From contig MU008171.1 in the NCBI GenBank assembly GCA_010909165.1, positions 248,001 to 312,000 of the forward strand: DNA of 64,000 bases, in the 5' to 3' direction. Positions 44,989-56,684 of the stretch are shown here, one piece after another (within the stretch, counting starts at the first letter, position 1; each line of letters begins with the position of its first letter). The position numbers and the translations under genes were made by a program. The notes under the pieces are model-generated. The model was not told the origin of the DNA. It did not search any database and worked only from the letters and a program-made list of their open reading frames with translations. Source of the DNA: Anthoceros angustus (Eukaryota; Streptophyta; Anthocerotopsida; Anthocerotales; Anthocerotaceae).

Positions 44989-45040
44989 ATGACCCCCCTT
45001 TTCAACCAGCATGCTTGAAGGAGGCCGGTTGCAGTTGTAG
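44989..45040 (+). promoter_or_regulatory. Two overlapping short uORFs before the bZIP start
   Basis: uORF 1 is 44989-45018 (MTPLFNQHA and stop). uORF 2 is 45011-45040 (MLEGGRLQL and stop). Both precede the bZIP start at 45071 if the leader begins upstream. They do not resemble the ~40-residue sucrose-control uORF of flowering-plant S1 bZIPs. Confidence 0.4.
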
Positions 45041-45070
45041 AGAGCTTATCCTCTAGCAGCGCCAGAAACA

Positions 45071-45931
45071 ATGGAGGGACCGGGGCCCGGGCCGGGCCCG
45101 GGAACAGGATCAGGGCAGGCGCTGGGAAGCTGCGGCGGCGGCGGCGGCGGCGGCAGCGGCAGCGTCGGCGCCAGCAACAGCACGAGCAATGGAGGTAGCG
45201 GCAAGAGCAAGAGCATGCGGCGGGAGCCGTCGGTGGAGGATCTCTTTGCACCCATGTGGCGCCTGGATGTGCACTCCACCAAGCCGGCATCAGAGGATGC
45301 GGATTCTAACCGAGAGCCAGAGCCGGAGCCGGAGAGTTGTGTGGCAACCTCGATTCCGATTCCCAGGGCCAGAGGCCGCAGCGGGAGCGGCGGGAGCGGT
45401 GGGAGCAGCACGGCCACTTCATCTCACTCCTGGCCTTCCTCTACCTGCTCCGGGATCGTAGATCTGAGGTCTGTAGGAGGCGCGGCATCCGCGTCCGGAG
45501 CTGGAGCTGGAGCTGCACTCGGCGGAGGAGGATCCGAGGGCTTGACGCAGGCTCAGACGGCTGCGCTCTCCAATTCCGCTTCCGACGATGATCAGGTGGC
45601 TGTGGACGAGAGGAAGCAGCGGCGGATGCTGTCGAACCGAGAGTCCGCGCGCCGGTCCCGCCTGCGGAAGCAACAGCACCTGGACGAGCTGCGCGCGCAG
45701 GTGGCGCATCTGCGAGGCGAGAACAACCAGATTATGAGCAAGTTCACGCTGGCCACGCAGCACTACGCGCAGATCAGCGAGGAGAATCGGGTGTTGCGCT
45801 CGCACGCCATGGACCTTAGCCGCCAGCTCCAGCGGCTGCATCACGCTGCGGTAGCGCACAACGCGGCGGCTGGATTTCTCACTGTGGCAGGGAGCTCGAC
45901 TGTAGAGACGCCTGCCGCAACGACTCCTTAG
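45071..45931 (+). CDS. bZIP transcription factor, group-S-like
   Basis: 286 residues, intronless like most group-S bZIPs. The basic region reads ERKQRRMLSNRESARRSRLR (N-x7-R present: NRESARRSR), followed by a leucine zipper beginning KQQHLDELRAQVAHLRGENN and running five to six heptads through ISEENRVLRSHAMDLSRQL. The N-terminal half is Gly/Ser/Pro-rich; MRREPSVEDLFAPMWRL resembles a short conserved motif of bryophyte and lycophyte bZIPs, but I am not certain. No dimerisation partner can be inferred. Its promoter holds three C-box palindromes that such a protein could bind, which would allow autoregulation. The 3' end converges on the DHODH gene. Confidence 0.9.
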   Translation: MEGPGPGPGPGTGSGQALGSCGGGGGGGSGSVGASNSTSNGGSGKSKSMRREPSVEDLFAPMWRLDVHSTKPASEDADSNREPEPEPESCVATSIPIPRARGRSGSGGSGGSSTATSSHSWPSSTCSGIVDLRSVGGAASASGAGAGAALGGGGSEGLTQAQTAALSNSASDDDQVAVDERKQRRMLSNRESARRSRLRKQQHLDELRAQVAHLRGENNQIMSKFTLATQHYAQISEENRVLRSHAMDLSRQLQRLHHAAVAHNAAAGFLTVAGSSTVETPAATTP

Positions 45932-46194
45932 TTTCTCTGCAACACCGATGTACAGAACATTCTTCCCTCTGTCAGACACAGGTAACACTTTTCCCCCTTC
46001 CATGTATTTTATTTCGTTGTAGAATTTTCAGGCTTCCATCCCACAATGAACATCTGAGCCTCTGTAATCACCAAGCGGGGCCGTGGGATATTTAACCCAA
46101 CTCGTGCCACAAAAATGGATTTGACAAGGCCTTCCCAGGCCCAGAAACAATTGTGTCCCTCGTCCATGCTCATGCTCGCTGTGTTCTCTTCTTC

Positions 46195-48698
46195 CTACTG
46201 GTGATCTGCACCTACTGCCTCTTTCACCGACTTGAATCCGTCCCGTTCAAGACAACGAGCCAACTCTGCCTGCACGGACAGGAATTGATTCTCAGGCAAC
46301 CACATTTCAATGGCAACACTCGCAGCAACAGCAGCTCATAACTCAAACCAGGTTTGGATACCTTTATCCGGGGCACAATCGCAGGCCCCTCGTAAGCGAA
46401 GGCGGTGTACAGCTGCACTAGCGAAGCACCCGCCCGTATCTTCAGGTAGACATCCTCGCCACTGTTAGACGCGTGAACACTTGATCACACATTTTGCTAC
46501 AAAAAATAAGGGATTCCAACTGGACTTTTTTCTCGCAACAACCTGCGTACCTGCTGACACCTCCGCATCCAACCAGGGGGATTCTACCCTGCAGTATAAT
46601 AATGCAATTAACTCGTGAGAAAGACAAAAAAAAAAATCACCTACTCATTCCCACTGGACAAACAAACACAGCTGTCCGGAATGGGCACACACCCGAGTCA
46701 GGCTGTACATCTCCCTCAGCACCTCGGTCGAGAGGTTAAACAGGGGCTTTCCACTCAATCCTCCAGTTTCATCGGCATTCATGACACCAAGGACAGCATC
46801 TGGCCTGGAGACTGTTGTGTTGCCAATCAACTGGAAAGCAAACACAAATGCAAATATTTTAGAGCTACGTAGATGCAGACTTTGATGGCTTGCGACAGCA
46901 AGGGCCTCCGGAGTTAAAGAGGGTCATAACAACTCACCAGCCCATCCAACCTTAAACTCAAAGCGACCTGCAAGGTGGAGAAGGGCATTAGTGAATGTCT
47001 CTCACCTTGAATCCAGATGAGAAGACAAACAAACAGCTCAGCCATCAGGTCACCTGAGCGATGTCTGCCAAGTCCTGGTTCGATAAATCTGGAGCAATCT
47101 TCACTAGTAATGGCGGGGGGCCCTCCTCCCCCCATTGCATCTCATCTCGAGCTGCCAGAACCTAGAACAAATTGCCAATTATGACTGCATCCTTTCACGA
47201 CGTGCAATCATGACATTATCTTTCCACGAGAACGTACCTTTTTTATAAGGTCTTTCAGCTGCTTCCTACCTTGTAATTTTCGCAAGCCTGGAGTATTAGG
47301 AGACGAAACGTTTATCACCTACATGACAGACAGGCTCTTCTAAGATGTCCAACAAACACGGCGCCCCCAGAAAACAATGAAGAGGCTGCTGCTGCAGCTG
47401 AATCATCAAGCTCCTATTACAACCGGGGGAGATGCACTCAAGGACCAACCAACCCAGGCGTTTTCGTGAACTAACTGACCAGGTAATCGGCATATTGTGA
47501 CAGGGTGTGGACCCCTTGAACATAATCAGCAGAAGCATCGTCACTCGTTTTATTTTTCCCCAAATTGACTCCCAGGATCCCCGGTCCAGCTTTGCCACCA
47601 TGTCTATTTTGCTCTAAACTCCCAGAATTTGTTGCACGAACAGTTTCTGCCATTCTTCGCTTTCCATGCTGTGCCCCTAACCTCTTGGCTACGGCCACTA
47701 TTCCCTCGCTATTAAAACCATACCTGTTGATAATAGCCCTGTTCTCGGAAGCAGAATGCACATACCCGCATCAGTAACCACGTCTAGGTCTCACCACGCT
47801 AGTGGACAAATTGAAATTCTCCTGGTAAACGTCATTACCCTTGTTCATGCAATCTGAAAACACGTGGCCTTGGGTTGCCATCCTGTGGCACAGGTGTCAC
47901 CGAGCCAACTTCTACAAAACCAAAACCAAGGCCAAGCAAGCCTTCCACAGCTTGGGCATCCTTGTCAAACCCGGCTGCAAGGCCAATGGGATTAGCAAAT
48001 ACGCGCCCCCAGACGTCAACCTCAAGTGCAGGTGGGTCAGGCCTAGTTTCTCTGGGAACTAGACCATGTGCAGCAGCCCAGATGGCTAGTCGATGCGCAT
48101 CTTCTGGATCCAGCAGTCTAAAAAGAGGATTGACTACATTGCATGCTTTGAAGGCCCAAGAGCTGCAGAACACAAGGTGGAGCTGATCGCTGAGTCCACC
48201 AGCCAACCCACATTCACGCATGCCACCACTTAAAAACCAAAACCCAACCCCCGTAAAACAGCTGATGAGATAAGATCGGCACCTGATCGTGGCCTCGTCC
48301 TTGGTGCCCACATATGCTCCAGCACCTATCACTGACCCCAGACATGTGCCTGTCAACAAGCGTCTCTGTACGGATGCCAGGATGCAGGCAAATTAGCAGC
48401 CACTATGGGCAACCCTAAAACCCTAAACCCTAGCTTCTCTCCCACATTGCCACAGCATCCACCAACCAAACAAATACCACCAGACTCGAATCCACCAATT
48501 TCAACTAGAACATCGTACCCAAGTGAGACGCAATTTCGGAGGCAAATTAGGTCTGCGAGGCTGCGCGGCGCTGTGAATGCCGGACGTGGAGCAGGAAGCC
48601 GAGCCTTGTCCGCCGGAGCGCGGTGCCTTGGTGGAGGCATCCTCCAGGGCCGAGCGGACCAGGCCGCGCAGCCGCCAGCCCGCTCTAGGGTGCGTCAT
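46195..48698 (-). CDS. PYRD: Dihydroorotate dehydrogenase, mitochondrial (class 2)
   Basis: The fourth step of pyrimidine synthesis: FMN-dependent oxidation of dihydroorotate with ubiquinone, on the inner mitochondrial membrane. Eleven exons in phase: 48519-48698, 48283-48365, 47839-48162, 47480-47738, 47238-47318, 47054-47161, 46938-46967 (30 nt), 46693-46830, 46551-46588, 46362-46461, 46195-46269; 471 residues (plants about 460). Exon 1 is an Arg/Ser-rich presequence ([20 protein letters not shown]); exon 2 holds the membrane helix ([15 protein letters not shown]). The core has [39 protein letters not shown] (catalytic Ser), [20 protein letters not shown] and [20 protein letters not shown]. 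It ends [20 protein letters not shown]. Confidence 0.94.
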
Positions 48699-48699
48699 G

Positions 48700-49500
48700 G
48701 TGAAGAGATTACGCCAGGAAGCAGCGGCGGGTCAGTGTGTCCGTACAAGTGCATGGTGGCCTGCAGGACTCAAGCATGCGCGGCCTGCTGCGCCTCCCAC
48801 TTTCTCTGCCTTGCCTTCATGCGTTCGCTCCTGGCCTTTGAGGTCAGAGCTGGATCAAAATACGCCAGTGACCACAGCCCCTAGCAAAGTTGCGTATTCC
48901 GCGGATCCAGAGATTGGAATACAGACGGAACGCATCGTAGTCGGGGAGGTTCCTGTGGATTTTAATAAACCTGCACAATCGCACAACGAAAACTAGACTA
49001 GCTAGTGGCGGCGGGCCCCAACAAGGGTGTATCGCCGGGCTCAAATACACTTCCATGAGACCTGGTTCCTAGGCGTGTTAACATATTTCTTCTTCTTTAA
49101 ATCTCTATTTTTCTATTAGATGTACTTCATATTCAATAATATATACAATAATATAATAGAGTAAAAATTTTTTTCTCCTCACCATATCAGCGCCGTCGCC
49201 TATCCATCACAAAGAAGTAATGTCGAAGCATGTGTCAAGTCGCGGGCTAAGTGCCACCGTGCACGCATCTCTCTTTTACCATGGCCAATGACTAACCATG
49301 GTCAAGTAGCCTCACCACCTCCACACACCTCATAGCCGGGCATACGCCCAGCCCGGTTACCTCCTCCCCGGCTTCACCACCGGTCTGCCTCCTTCCAGCA
49401 TCCCACTAACCAACGTTCTGGAAAACAAACAAGTCCTTGCGTTCACTCAACACCTAAGCTCACTTAAAAACAAATTCACGACGGCAAGATTTCGTGGTGC
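48700..49500. other. Spacer without recognised gene
   Basis: A plus-strand ORF (48577-48996) overlaps DHODH exon 1 on the other strand and shows no motif, so I leave it out. The stretch 49,080-49,200 is AT-rich. Nothing else is recognised. Confidence 0.45.
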
Positions 49501-49529
49501 TTCAGTTTGATTTCGGTTGGAGGCACCAT

Positions 49530-50298
49530 GGCAACGTTGGTGTGTTCATATGACAAGCTCAAGGATTTGATAGTGCACACTCCAACCACTAGCCCCTTCA
49601 ACAAGTAGAGCTTAGCTTGGACTGCCGGCGATCAAGAGTGTGAACGAAAGAAGCTTCAATAAGAGGTGCTGAAGGCATACACTCCCACTTCCCGAGTGCA
49701 AGATTTCTTTAATGACGACGCAGCCAACTCTTATTTCCCAACGAAGTTTTGTAAAGTGTCCCATTGAGCTCTTAAGGAAGCACCTAAATATGTAGTGAGG
49801 GCTACACAAAGACCTGAATGTATTGTTTACCACTGTCAGTATGGCCCAGCTGATCGTCGGGGACAGTCTGCTAACCTTTCAAGTTTCACTGATCCATCTA
49901 GCAGACCAAAGACACGACTTGGTTCAAGGCAACCTAAAGTCAGCATTAAGAGAGGATGTCATTTCCAGATGTACGTCACCACCTTGTTTCGGTGGCCTAA
50001 AGTTAAGGAGCTCAAGATTCATAAAGCCTTCCGTACGGACAATTCTTGCGAGTACTACCATGGGGAATTGATGGTTAGCATTGAGCCTCATCCTGTTAGG
50101 CTTGCAACATATTTATCAGAGGCAAAACATCGATGGGTAATTGTGGCGCGACTTTCGCTGACGGCCAGCCGGGCGCGCACGGTCCTGTGTCGTTGTAGTA
50201 AGGGGTCTGTTCCCAAGGGAATGATTGGTTCCGTTTTGCACGTCTCAAACCGATTCTCGCCTCGTCGTTGTGGAACAAGGTCTCCTTGGGACTGGTGA
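49530..50298 (+). pseudogene. Possible transposase-type (FAR1/MULE-like) zinc-finger ORF remnant
   Basis: The ORF 49795-50298 reads VYHCQYGPADRRGQ ... PKTRLGSRQPKVSIKRGCHF then YVTTLFRWPKVKELKIHKAF. The C-H-C spacing followed by a small strand-rich domain is like the WRKY-GCM1/FAR1-type N-terminal domain of MULE transposase relatives. After about 50,090 it drifts out of frame. The upstream stretch from about 49,530 may be its lead-in. I base this on general resemblance only. Confidence 0.35.
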
Positions 50299-50638
50299 CG
50301 GCTCCTGGTCACTAGTTGGAAGGGTGTACACCAGGTCGAAAGGTATACAAAAGCCACCCAAAACCATGTTTTCCTGATTTCATTAACAAAAAAAACCCCC
50401 GAACCTAGGAGCAAATCATAGAGGGATCTGTTTTCCCGTATTTGTATGTCCTCATCTCATATTAGTTGGGCTAACCAGTGGGGTACATTGCCTATAAACG
50501 CAGTATTTGAAAATCAGGGCAACTTTATATGGACAACAAAAATGCAAACGCGCAATGGAAAGTCCACATATGTTGAGTCGGTGTCCACCGTCATGGTCAC
50601 CCCTCTACATTAGTGGGGAGGGTCGTGGTGGCACCGGA

Positions 50639-50760
50639 CACTACTAGAACTTGCCATATGCTGTTACAATGTGTGTTACATATTTCTGTTACGGTGCTCT
50701 GGGTTGTAACAGAAATGGCTTGGGTTGTAGGATCGGGTTTAAGGTGTTGCAGTCATGTTG
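50639..50760 (+). mobile_element. Possible CACTA-type element end
   Basis: CACTACTAGAACTTGCC at 50639 is like the terminal inverted repeat of CACTA (En/Spm) transposons. It is followed by several subterminal TGTTAC / GTAACA words (about 50,664-50,760). I did not find the inverted partner in the window, so this may be a solo end. Confidence 0.35.
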
Positions 50761-53700
50761 TAGTTGTATAACATGGATGTAACATACGATCGGGTCGCGC
50801 ATGGTTCCATTGTGCGGAACGGGCTTCCCGTCCAGCGGCACCCTTCAAATCGTAGGTGGAGCCGTATTGCACGCAAGCCATTCGGCATATATATCCATGT
50901 GGTCGCACTACTCATTGGGTAGTCCATGGTTCGGGGTTTCCGCTGATGGGCGTCGAGGTTCCGCGGCCAGCACGCCTTCTTTTTGGCCACCGCTGTATGG
51001 AAATGCTAGAAAATAGCATGTCAAATTCCGTGGAAGGTGACGTGGTTTCTCCAATTGTGTACAATCGCTGCCATTCGGTCGCTGACATAGCTATGGATTG
51101 GCCACACGTGTGTTTCGATTTGCAATCGTTCAGACGTGTGGCCTCCATGTCACTTGTTCCATGACCATATACGAATGTGTGAGGTCGTCCTTTTCTTAGT
51201 GGGAAATGTGTGCTCTCTTCCTGGCATTGTTTTCCATCAACCATGGAACGGGGGGCGCGCGGATGGCGGAAGGGGATCGTGATGTTCCACTATGCGGGCT
51301 GCTCCTGTGAGCAAGGCCAGGAGCAATGCACAGGATTGGGCTGCCATGGCTGCTCCTCAGCTACCCGCAATGCGTCAGCGGCCCAATTCTGCAAATTGAT
51401 GGCAATGGCTTGGCCCTTATGGCACAAAATTCCTCGAACTTGCATATTTCGGCAATGTAGTCGCCCAGTGAGGCCTGGCCGAAATTTAGACAGCAGAACA
51501 ATGTGCATACACCCGTTTTTGCAAGATGTGATCACCTTGTCGGCCTGTCTTCACGGTGGCACACCTTCAGCACATGCCAACCAGTACCACCCGGATTCAC
51601 TCATACGTATTGACGATGCCCCGTTTGAATAAGTCCCCGGTCTGCGAGCAATTCCTTCTAATTGTCACTTGACTGCTATGTGTGGAACTCCCTGGCCATT
51701 CTCACAGCGTTCATGGGTTCGACAAAATCCCCATGGGACACACTTTCGCAGCTGCAGCGGTGAGCACAACGGAATAAGTAATGATGGGTCCTCCCGCTAG
51801 CGGGCCGTGGTTCGTGTTCCCCCCCATTGTGTGGCATGCTTTCATTATGTGCTCATGACCTCCAACAATTAGAGCGGGCCTCGTCGTTGGAAATCGGCAT
51901 ATAACACAAAATTGCTCCCATTTGTTGTAGTTGAATAGCGACTGGTGGTGAGGGAATGCATTGGCTCGTCCATGTCTCTCTTGACTATCCAACACTCACC
52001 GCGTTCGTACCCAACGCAAATGGCCACCATGCGGCTTTCACAACATCAGTTTCCGTGGGTCGTTTCGGGCCCAAAATGCGAACCCATATCCGTTCCTCCG
52101 GTCCCCATCGCTCAATCTCGGCCGCCTCACCCAGCTTTCGCGTTTCCAGACCAAACCTCCGTTGTTGGGGTTCCTTCCCTTTAGTGCAATGGCGGGCTCG
52201 AATTCCATACGCCCACATCAAACTTCTTGGCTTTCACATTTGGGACAAACCATCCTCTCCTCGAGGTTTGCATGTACTGCATACCGCACCTGCTTTTGCA
52301 AGATGTGATCACCTTGTCGGCCTGTCTTCACGGTGGCACACCTTGACATGCCAACCAAGACCACCGGATTCACTCATACGTGATGCCCCGTTTGAATAAG
52401 TCCCGATGCGAGCAATTCCTTCTAATTGTCACTTGATCGCTATGTGGAACTCACAGCCATTCTCACAGCGTTCATGGGTTCGACAAAATCCCCATGCCGG
52501 ACTGCATCGGCCGCAGTGAGCGGCCAATAATGATGGGTCCTCCCGCTAGCGGCCGTGGTTCGTGTTCCCCATTGTGTGGCATGCTTTCATTATGTGCTCC
52601 ATGACCTCCAACAATTGGAAGCGGGCCTCGTCGTCGCTTGGAAATCGGCATATAACACAAAATTGCTCCCATTTGTTGTAGTTGAATAGCAGCCTGAGCT
52701 GGTGAGGGAATGCATTGGCTCCGTCCATGTCTCTCTTGACTATCCAACACTCACCTGTCGCGTTCGTGCGCCCAACGCAAATGGCCACCATGCCAGCTTG
52801 AGGCCATGTCCACAACATCAGTTTCCGTGGGTCGTTTTCAGGCCCAAAATGCCGAACCCATATCCCGTTCCTCCAGTCCCCCCATCGCTCAATCTCGGCC
52901 GCCTCCTGCAACAGCACTCGCGCGTTTCCAGCAAGCCTCCCGTCGTTGGGGTTCCCACTTCCCTTTAGTGCAATGGCAGGCTCGAATTCCGCAACGCCCA
53001 CATCAAACTTGCTGGCTTTCACATTTGGGACAAACCACATCCTCTCCCTCGAGGTTTGCATGTGCATAATGTACCACCCTGCAGGCAGTTTGCGCACCTC
53101 TTGCACAACTCGGATGATGTGGACACCGAGCTCCTTGCACCGCTCGAGGACCGGAAGTCCATGCCAAGGTGAGCAGGCAACCCACAACTCCATCTCGCCG
53201 GTGCCTGCCCAAGCGCCCTAGGCCCGTAGTTCGCAAAATTTACCGCTAGCGAGGCGGGGTGAATGCATCGGCCCGTCCTCCTCCATTACCGTACCCGCCA
53301 TCGCCTTCTTGCCACACTCGCCTCCGTTGTTGGGGTTCCCACTTCCCTTTAGTGCAATGGCGGGCTCGAATTCCATACGCCCACATCAAACTTGCGGCTT
53401 TCACATTTGGGACAAACCACATCCTCTCCTCGAGGTTTGCATGTACTGCACCACCACCCTGCGCACCTCTTGCACAACTCGGATGATGTGGACACCGAGC
53501 TCCTTGCACTTTCGAGGAAGTCCATGCCAAGGTGAGCACAACCCACAACTCCATCTCGCCCGGCTCGTGCCCAGCCAACAAGCGCCCTAGGCCCGTAGTT
53601 CGCAAAATTTACCTTCGCTAGCGAGGCGGTGCGATGCATCGGCCCGTCCTCCTCCATTACACACGTGACCCACGCCCGCCGCCTTGCCACACTCGTGGCC

Positions 53701-53917
53701 GTTTGACATCCTTCGCCTCGTACCCTGAGCAAGCAGGATCCCCATTTGACATAGCGCCCAAGTTTGCGGACCACACCGGATGTGGCGGCTCGGCGCCATC
53801 CATTGGGACTTCCGGCGGGGGGACCATGCCATCATCGCACCCACCGGTAGCCCACGACCTTCGCATGTTCGTCAGTGCTTGGTGAAAGATGTCCTCGGGG
53901 ATCCAAGTTACGGGCAC
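50739..53917 (-). other. Unrecognised coding-like sequence, duplicated and broken
   Basis: Read from 53917 down: MPVTWIPEDIFHQALTNMRR, then GEMELWVACSPWHGLPVLER, GVHIIRVVQEVRKLPAGW, ERMWFVPNVKASKFDVGVAE, AAEIERWGDWRNGIWVRHFG, GECWIVKRDMDGANAFPH, NYNKWEQFCVICRFPSDD and LEVMEHIMKACHTMG. The longest open piece is 52546-53193 (215 codons). Codon structure persists across copies, so the sequence was once coding. I do not recognise the family. With the CACTA-like end just outside, it could be transposon cargo. Parts of it occur in two or three tandem copies, with many small indels. Confidence 0.4.
51540..53640. repeat. Tandem duplications, about 0.78 kb and 0.37 kb
   Basis: The segment from GCCTGTCTTCACGGTGGCAC at about 51543 recurs at about 52320 (period ~777 bp), including AACAAAATTGCTCCCATTTG in both. 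A second duplication pairs 53225-53590 with 53596 onward (GTAGTTCGCAAAATTTACC in both; period ~370 bp), and the AACTTGC/CTTGCTGGCTTTCACATTTGG stretch near 52,235, 53,020 and 53,400 is triplicated. Copies differ by many 1-6 nt losses rather than substitutions. Confidence 0.7.
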
Positions 53918-53950
53918 GAGGCGCCCTTCATTTGTCTCTCAAATCTGCTA

Positions 53951-56420
53951 TGCCTCCGGCAAACGCAACCATTGTTGTACTCTCCGCGGCCGCTGCTTGC
54001 TCAAGCTCCGCCACCGCTGCTCTGTCGAGGACGGTCTACAACCATCTCAGGGATTACTTTCTCCCGGAGGATCCTTCTAACGGGTTCTCAGAGCTGTTAC
54101 TTTTGGCGGCTGCAATGGCAAGGGGGGAGACCCCCTTCCGAATTGCTCAAGTGTTGGGGGCCAATCGCTTGTTGGCTATGGAGAATCCCACCCCCGGGGT
54201 CCGCCCTATCGCAGTGGTAGAGGCTTTTTTGCAGCTTACTAGTCGCAGTATAGCCATCCAGCTTCGGGAGCAATTCCAAGGCCATCTCAGTTCACACCAA
54301 TTCGGCATCGCCACTTCAGGGGGATGTGAGCGATCTTGGAGTCCCATCCTGATAAGATCGCATTGTAGGTGGACGTCAAGAATGTTTTTAACATGGTCTC
54401 CAAGGTGGCCATTTTCAACGAGCTCAAGGACGCAGGTGGGCAGCTTGCCAGTCTTATCTCTTTTGTCCGCTTCTTCTATGGGTCTCCTTCCAATCTCTAC
54501 TATCAGCATGGGCCCGTAGTCGATGGGGTTTCGGTGTTGGCCTCGGCAGCTGGCACCAGACAGAGGGATTCGTTAGGGGCGCCCTTTTTGCCACGGCTCA
54601 TTCCCGGGCTCTGTCCATAATTGCCTCCTCGTTTTGGGATTGTATGTATCCCTCGGTGGTGGACGACACCCATATTATGGAACCAGGTGACCGGGTCAAG
54701 GGGGCTTTTGAACTCCTCTCTTCGGAGCTCTCCCGCCTCGGTCTGAAGGTGAAAATTTTGAATTGCAGGGTCTAGTCCCCCTAAGGCGTGGTGCCTTCTC
54801 TTTAATATCCTGAGGGGGATATTGCTTCTCCATATTGCTTCTCCATAGGTGTTTTAGGGGTCTCGATGGGGCCCCAGCTTTCATACAGGAATTCGTGGAT
54901 GCGGCTTTTCAAAAGGATCTGGCACAAATTGGCGATCTCTCCCAATTGGGGGATCCACAAGTAGCATTTGGTATTCTATGTTCTTGTTTTGCGTGCTGAA
55001 CATGCTACCTTTTCTGCGCAGTTTCGCCCTCCTTGGGGTTTTTGTCCAACATTAGGGGCTTTAATAAGCAGGTTTTGCAGGCATTGGACGACATCATTGG
55101 CCTGGGCACCTTCGAGTGCGCCACCGGGGACTTGGCCAGGCGACTGGAGTCTCTCCCTCTAGCGTTTGGGGGCATTGGTCTTTTGGCCACGGAGACCTTT
55201 ATGCTGGCGGCTTTCCTTGGAAGTTGGGCCCTCTCCACCCCCATCCTGGTCTCAGGGAGTCTCGCATTTTGGAGTCCTTCGTCGTGGGAGTGGAGAAGAG
55301 CGTTTTTCCCTTGCGGGTGTGCTCTCCGTTTGGCTAGGGGATCCCTACCCACTAAGGCTAGGGCTTCCTTGCCTTCTTTTGCTTCGCTCCCCGAGGTCGA
55401 ATTTCGCGGTCTTCAAGTGTCCCTCCTGGAGAAGCAATATCATCAGGCACAGCTGGCCCTTCTTTGGACTCGTCCGTCCCCAGGGCTGCTTGTGCCCGTC
55501 TCTGCTCCTATAAAGGAGCAGGTTCATGGCTTCTTGCTCGGCCTTGCATCTAGGCTTTCCGAATCGCACCAACCTCTTTTTCTACTACGATGAGGTTTCG
55601 CCTGGGCTTGGTCCAGCCTTTGGCATGCTCTCTCCCGGCTTGCAGCTGTGGGGTGCCCCTCGATGACTCAGGAACCCACCTTGCTCGCTGTTCCGCGGGC
55701 GGGCAGCACATAGCTATACATGATGCTGTTCATGATGTCATGTTCTCGTTGCCTAAGGAGGGTGGGTTCTTTCCTTACAGGGAGTGCCCTTATACTTTGC
55801 CCAATGGAGTTTCCCTCGGGACGGACCTATTTTTGGTCCGGGGGGACTAGGTTTCGGTCGCAGATGTGGTTGTCACTGACCCTACCCAGGATATGGTCAG
55901 TGAGCATGTGATGCTCGACCCTCCGGGGTGGGCGGTAGAGGGATGCGCCACGGCGAAGGCTCGTAAGTACTCTCCCATGTAGCAGGGGCACATCTTCATC
56001 CCCCTCGCCATCGAGACCTATGGGGCCATGGGCAAGGCCTTTTCTCAGTTCCTTAAGGCATGTGCCAGGGAGTACCACAGCTGCAGGAGTGGGGTTGGCC
56101 TCCCTCTTTCCTGTATTGTGGCTTTCTACAGGCAACTGATGTTCATAAGCCTGCAGCGGGCGTTGGCCAACGCGGTGTATTGGATGACGGCAAGCGCGAG
56201 GCATGTGGCGTCTTCGACACCGTTGGTACGTAGGCTCTTTCCTATCCCCGATTTTGACATCCTTGGCGTAGTAGGCAGTTACAAGATTGGCGACAACGGG
56301 GGTTAGTCCCCGATGGTCTAGTGCCCTTCCAATGGTTGTTCCCCCTTGTCTTGGAGTAGATGGATTTTCCCATCTATTTTTCGTAATAAAGTCTCCATCT
56401 ATCTTTCCATTGCAGCTCTA
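53951..56420 (+). mobile_element. Decayed non-LTR (LINE-type) retrotransposon
   Basis: A reverse transcriptase in several frames. RPIAVVEAFLQLTSRSIAIQ and LSSHQFGIATSGGCE (motifs before the palm) come first, then VDVKNVFNMVSK (catalytic Asp, motif A), TRQRDSLGAPF (motif B), SVVDDTHIME (motif C with VVDD in place of the usual ADD), and FELLSSELSRLGLKV. Downstream, LARRLESLPLAFGGIGLL and CSCGVPLDDSGTHLARC are typical of the C-terminal connection and zinc-knuckle end. At least four frame changes and two stops make it non-functional. The 3' end is roughly at 56,400 near AATAAAGTCTCCATC. The 5' start overlaps the broken region upstream. Confidence 0.85.
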
Positions 56421-56684
56421 GGGTCAAATACCCTTGAGTCGCATCACTACTAGGATGGGGTGTTATGCATCCCTGCAATAAAAAAGCTCTTCGGGGCCTG
56501 CTGGCTGTTGTAAACCTGTCCTAAGGGGCTACTTTGAATACGTCTCGCTCTATTCTCACTAAAATAAACCGTCTCATAAACCCATATTCTAGGACCTATT
56601 CACATTGGACATCTACCCCGTTCACATTTGAGGGGTTCCATATCCACGACATATGAATCGGTCAAAATCGCCAGATTCCGCGGG

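Larger units (their letters stand above)
44826..45070. promoter_or_regulatory. Divergent promoter, CAP-H2 and bZIP
   Basis: A 245-bp spacer between the two start codons. It includes the three ACGT palindrome repeats and two short uORFs on the bZIP side. No clear TATA box is seen. Confidence 0.6.

Noticed and set aside
48577-48996. Plus-strand 139-codon ORF over DHODH exon 1
   Set aside because: It is antisense to the DHODH presequence, shows no motif, and its first third has the Pro/Arg/Glu composition expected from a GC-rich shadow.
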